From FEN-1250 sp038237245 (GTDB lineage Bacteria; Gemmatimonadota; Gemmatimonadetes; Gemmatimonadales; Gemmatimonadaceae): a stretch of 8,916 bases of DNA. A program made the translations under genes and the position numbers. The stretch is from assembly GCA_038237245.1 (NCBI GenBank), contig JBBRYY010000124.1:1-8916 (forward strand). The letters run 5' to 3'. Positions 4,927 to 8,916 of this stretch are shown here, piece after piece (the stretch's first letter is position 1; every line of letters begins with the position of its first letter). Under the pieces are notes generated by a model. That model did not search any database and was not told where the DNA came from. It saw only the letters and a list, made by a program, of their open reading frames with translations.

Positions 4927-6762
4927 ATGGAAATTCGCAACGTCGCTATCATCGCCCACGTCGATCACGGCAAGACCACGCTCGTCGACAAGATGCTCCG
5001 CCAGTCGGGTTCTTTTCGCGAGAATCAGGTGGTCGCCGAGCGCGTGATGGACTCGAACCCGCTCGAGCGTGAGCGCGGGATCACGATTCTCGCCAAGAAC
5101 ACGTCCATTCGCTGGAAGGGCGTGAAGATCAACGTCGTCGACACGCCGGGACACTCGGACTTCGGTGGCGAGGTCGAGCGCATCCTCCGCATGGTCGATG
5201 GTGTGCTCCTCGTGGTCGATGCATTCGATGGTCCGATGCCGCAGACGCGCTTCGTGCTTCGGAAGGCGCTTGCGCTGGGCCGCACGCCGCTCATCGTCAT
5301 CAACAAGATCGACCGTCCGGGCGCGGACCCGCTTCGCGTCCACGATGAGGTGCTCGATCTATTCATCGAGCTCGAGGCGACCCCCGAGCAGCTCGATGCG
5401 CCGGTGGTGTATGCATCCGCGCGCAACGGCACCTCGACGATGGATCTCGACGGCCCGCTGGGCGATCTCTCGACGCTGTTCGACGCGATCGTGGAGCATG
5501 TGCCGCCCGCGGTCGGCGATGTGAACGGCTCCTTCCAGATGCTGATCTCGACGATCGATCACTCGCCGTATCTCGGACGCCTGGGGATCGGGAAGATCGA
5601 GCGCGGCACGGTGCGCGTCGGCGACACGGTCGCCTTGCTGCCGGTGGAGACGACGCGCGCGGCGGCGACGGCGAAGGTGACGAAGCTGTTCGCCTACGAG
5701 GGGCTGGAGCGGCTCGAGATTCAGGAAGCGTCCTCAGGCGAGATCGTCGCCATGGCGGGGCTCGATGGCGTCGAGATCGGGCTCACGATCACGGACGTGG
5801 AGCACCAGGAGCGGCTCGAGGGGATCGCGGTGGAGGAGCCGACGATCTCGGTCGATTTCATGGTGAACAATTCCCCGTTCGCGGGTAAAGAGGGGAAATT
5901 CGTCACGTCGCGGCAGGTGCGCGAGCGGCTGTTCAAGGAGCTCGAGCGGAACGTCGCGCTGCGTGTGACCGATACGGAAACGACGGAGACGTGGACGGTA
6001 TCCGGGCGTGGCGAGCTCCATCTGTCGATTCTGATGGAGACGATGCGTCGCGAGGGGTTCGAGTTTCAGGTGTCGCGTCCGCGGGTCATTACGCGTGAGG
6101 GGCCGAACGGTGAGCGACTGGAGCCGTACGAGGAGCTGTCGATCGACGTGCCGGAGGACTTTCTCGGGGCGGTGATCGAGAAGCTGGGGCCTCGGAAGGC
6201 CGAGATGATCGAGATGAAGAATCCGGGGCAGGGGCTGGTGCGGCTGCTGTATCGCATCCCGGCGCGCGGATTGTTTGGATACCGGTCGGAGTTCTTGACT
6301 GATACGCGTGGGACGGGAATCATCCACCATCGGTTTTTGGAGTACGGTTCGTGGGCGGGGCCGCTGGCGGGGCGCAAGCGTGGGACGCTGGTCAGCATGG
6401 AGCTGGGCAACGCGGTGGCGTTCGGGCTGGCGAATCTGTCGGAGCGGGCGACGCTGTTCGTGGCGCCAGGCACAGCGGTGTACGAGGGGATGATCATCGG
6501 TGAGAGTGCGCGGCCGGGGGACATGGACGTGAACCCGACGAAGGAGAAGAAGTTGACGAACATGCGGACGACGTCCACGGATGAGAACATCCAGCTGGAG
6601 CCGCCGCGGGAGTTGACTTTGGAGGGCGCGCTCGAGTACATCGAGGAGGACGAGCTGATTGAGGTGACACCGCAGTCGATTCGTCTGCGTAAGAGATTTT
6701 TGAATGCGAACGATCGGAAGAAGTTGTCGCGCGAGGCGAAGCGCGAGCGGGCCTCGGTGTAG
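4927..6762 (+). CDS. typA: Translational GTPase TypA/BipA (611 aa)
   Basis: A ribosome-associated GTPase of the EF-G/LepA class, needed for 50S assembly at low temperature and for stress responses. The GTPase motifs are all present: P-loop AHVDHGKTT (10-18), switch I ERGITI (49-54), G3 DTPGHSDFGGEVER (72-85), G4 NKIDRPGADPLRVHD (126-140) and G5 ASARNG (163-168). The beta-barrel domain II spans ~200-290, the EF-G III- and V-like domains ~310-480, and the BipA-specific C-terminal domain ~480-605 (including GTGIIHHRFLEYGSW and NPTKEKKLTNMR). The length matches the family (E. coli ~607). ATG 4927 is the only start that fits the N-terminal MEIRNVAIIAHVDHGK sequence, and it has no Shine-Dalgarno, consistent with a leaderless mRNA. 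Codon choice drifts along the gene: Gly and Leu codons are mixed early and mostly GGG and CTG in the last third. Confidence 0.96.
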   Translation: MEIRNVAIIAHVDHGKTTLVDKMLRQSGSFRENQVVAERVMDSNPLERERGITILAKNTSIRWKGVKINVVDTPGHSDFGGEVERILRMVDGVLLVVDAFDGPMPQTRFVLRKALALGRTPLIVINKIDRPGADPLRVHDEVLDLFIELEATPEQLDAPVVYASARNGTSTMDLDGPLGDLSTLFDAIVEHVPPAVGDVNGSFQMLISTIDHSPYLGRLGIGKIERGTVRVGDTVALLPVETTRAAATAKVTKLFAYEGLERLEIQEASSGEIVAMAGLDGVEIGLTITDVEHQERLEGIAVEEPTISVDFMVNNSPFAGKEGKFVTSRQVRERLFKELERNVALRVTDTETTETWTVSGRGELHLSILMETMRREGFEFQVSRPRVITREGPNGERLEPYEELSIDVPEDFLGAVIEKLGPRKAEMIEMKNPGQGLVRLLYRIPARGLFGYRSEFLTDTRGTGIIHHRFLEYGSWAGPLAGRKRGTLVSMELGNAVAFGLANLSERATLFVAPGTAVYEGMIIGESARPGDMDVNPTKEKKLTNMRTTSTDENIQLEPPRELTLEGALEYIEEDELIEVTPQSIRLRKRFLNANDRKKLSREAKRERASV

Positions 6763-6808
6763 GCAGTCGCTCGCTGGTGGTCCACTTACCGTCAGGAGAC
6801 GCACGGTC

Positions 6809-7075
6809 ATGCTGGAGGAGCTCGAGTCGCTGCGCCTGGCCCCACGGTCGCGTGGCGAGGACGATGTCGACGATGAACCGCTCGACGACGAGCTGGACGA
6901 CGAGGATCTGGATGACGATCTCGACGATGATCTCGACGACGACGACGATGATGTCGACGATGACGAGGATGATCTCGATGGTGATCTGGACCTCGTGGAC
7001 TTGGACGACGAGTACGACGACACGGACGAGATTCGTCCGAAGCCGCCGGGGCATCCGCACCGTTATGATGATTGA
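6809..7075 (+). CDS. Small, extremely acidic low-complexity protein (88 aa)
   Basis: I do not recognise a family. The protein has 37 Asp and 10 Glu among 88 residues, concentrated in residues 17-74. Leu or Val recurs every four to seven residues within the Asp runs (for example at 25, 29, 34, 38, 42, 49 and 56). Short non-acidic ends flank it: MLEELESLRLAPRSRG and a Pro/His-containing tail (IRPKPPGHPHRYDD). There is no signal peptide or membrane helix. The start ATG 6809 has CAGGAG 10 nt upstream, an acceptable if slightly long spacing, and the reading frame is closed by TGA 7073-7075. It follows typA by 46 nt, so it may be co-transcribed. Possible roles are a nucleic-acid mimic, a metal- or RNA-polymerase-binding acidic tail protein, or a chaperone-like tail; none is shown. 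Existence as a real gene is likely but not certain, because GAC/GAT repeats can give long open frames by chance. Confidence 0.6.
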   Translation: MLEELESLRLAPRSRGEDDVDDEPLDDELDDEDLDDDLDDDLDDDDDDVDDDEDDLDGDLDLVDLDDEYDDTDEIRPKPPGHPHRYDD

Positions 7076-7130
7076 GCGGTGGGGGGTGTCGACTCGGTGC
7101 ACGGGAGCGTGATTCCGGTGTGAACTGGGG

Positions 7131-7159
7131 TTGACTCGTGTGTCACAAGCCACTAGAAT
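7131..7159 (+). promoter_or_regulatory. rrs: Sigma70-type promoter, probably of the rRNA operon
   Basis: TTGACT (7131-7136) and TAGAAT (7154-7159) are separated by exactly 17 bp and match the -35 and -10 consensus at 5 of 6 positions each. The predicted start point is ~7166. It lies 200 nt upstream of the 16S 5' end, a normal distance for an rrn promoter with a processed leader. Confidence 0.6.
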
Positions 7160-7166
7160 GACTGCT

Positions 7167-7195
7167 CCCCGCGAACTTCGTTCGTGGGGATTTTA
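7167..7195 (+). terminator. Strong hairpin with U-rich tail (terminator, or 5' hairpin of the rRNA leader)
   Basis: CCCCGCGAAC (7167-7176) pairs with GTTCGTGGGG (7180-7189). The stem is 10 bp with one G-U pair and the loop is TTC, followed by ATTTTAT. It has the form of an intrinsic terminator for the acidic-protein transcript, yet it begins right at the predicted start point of the TTGACT-N17-TAGAAT promoter. Confidence 0.55.
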
Positions 7196-7360
7196 TACGA
7201 CGCTGTTTGACAATCGAGAGTGACAATTTTGTGTGATGGCTCTTGTTGATCTGTTGCGCTCGTGCGCGACAGGGAGAGAACAAATTCACGAGATTGATTC
7301 CGGACGCAGTCTTTTAGACTCGCGTCTGAAGGACGGCGTTCGGAGAGCTGTTCAAACTAG
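7196..7360 (+). ncRNA. Structured rRNA leader region
   Basis: Precedes the 16S gene and contains no coding frame. Two hairpins are visible. CTGTTGCGC (7251-7259) pairs with GCGCGACAG (7264-7272): 9 bp with one G-U and loop TCGT. GACGC-AGTCT (7303-7312) pairs with AGACT-c-GCGTC (7316-7326): 10 bp with one bulge and loop TTT. A direct repeat TGACAAT occurs at 7208-7214 and 7221-7227. A TTGACA at 7207 has no -10 partner. These may serve processing or antitermination; no exact boxA was found. Confidence 0.45.
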
Positions 7361-8863
<1,503 letters not shown>

Positions 8864-8916
8864 TTTTTGTATTTAAAATAGTAGTATTATACAAGAATCA
8901 AACAGACTCTTGTTTA
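8864..8916. other. AT-rich tail of unclear nature at the 16S 3' region and window end
   Basis: From the base equivalent to E. coli ~1421 the sequence no longer resembles 16S. GC is about 20% over the last 54 bases. TTTTTGTAT (8864-8872) pairs with ATACAAGAA (8889-8897, one G-U), and inside it AATA pairs with TATT around a GTAG loop. It could be a divergent helix 44 apex (V9), the start of an intervening sequence, or misassembly. The window ends before the next universal 16S site (~1492) that could decide. Confidence 0.5.

Noticed and set aside
5734..7023. Long serine-rich minus-strand reading frame
   Set aside because: The Ser runs are the antisense of the GAC/GAT Asp codons of the acidic protein, and the rest overlaps typA, which is certain on the + strand.
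7207..7237. TTGACA at 7207 as a second rRNA promoter
   Set aside because: No acceptable -10 hexamer lies at 16-19 bp spacing (only TGTGTG-like sequence).

Overview
The window is a high-GC bacterial stretch, probably from a Gemmatimonadota (Gemmatimonadaceae-like) genome or metagenome bin. The taxon call rests mainly on the 5' half of the 16S rRNA gene, including its 'AAACCCCTGTTGCCCGGGACGA' V3-region signature, which I recall from memory as Gemmatimonas-like. All the recognisable genes lie on the + strand.

Layout, left to right. The C-terminal end of pdxA (vitamin B6 synthesis) stops at 121. A complete IS3-family insertion sequence follows (about 207-1487), with orfA, orfB, a -1 slippery heptamer A AAA AAA and terminal inverted repeats. 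It sits in the centre of an imperfect inverted repeat built from CGGAT units (about 151-197 and 1494-1540), as if it had jumped into the loop of a REP-like palindrome. Next is a cation diffusion facilitator (Zn/Co/Cd efflux) with a histidine-rich N-terminus (1666-2616). A two-gene operon follows (2758-4865): an unrecognised 158-aa protein made of two copies of one module, and a PilT-type ATPase that also carries a second, degenerate copy of its N-terminal domain. The translational GTPase typA/bipA (4927-6762) appears to have a leaderless or near-leaderless promoter. A small, extremely acidic protein (6809-7075) comes next.

The right end holds an rRNA promoter (TTGACT-N17-TAGAAT), a structured leader and a 16S rRNA gene starting near 7361. 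This 16S gene is abnormal. It has 82 extra nucleotides between the universal 515 and 785 sites, because the segment matching E. coli positions ~583-672 is present twice in two dissimilar versions. Downstream of that join the rRNA looks like another lineage (perhaps candidate-phyla-like), and the last ~54 nt are about 20% GC. The most economical reading is a chimeric assembly through the conserved 16S gene, so the taxon call and everything right of ~8022 should be treated with caution.

The genes do not form one pathway. The only clear functional unit besides the IS is the pair 2758-3234/3237-4865, in which both members carry internal domain duplications next to pilus-retraction machinery.
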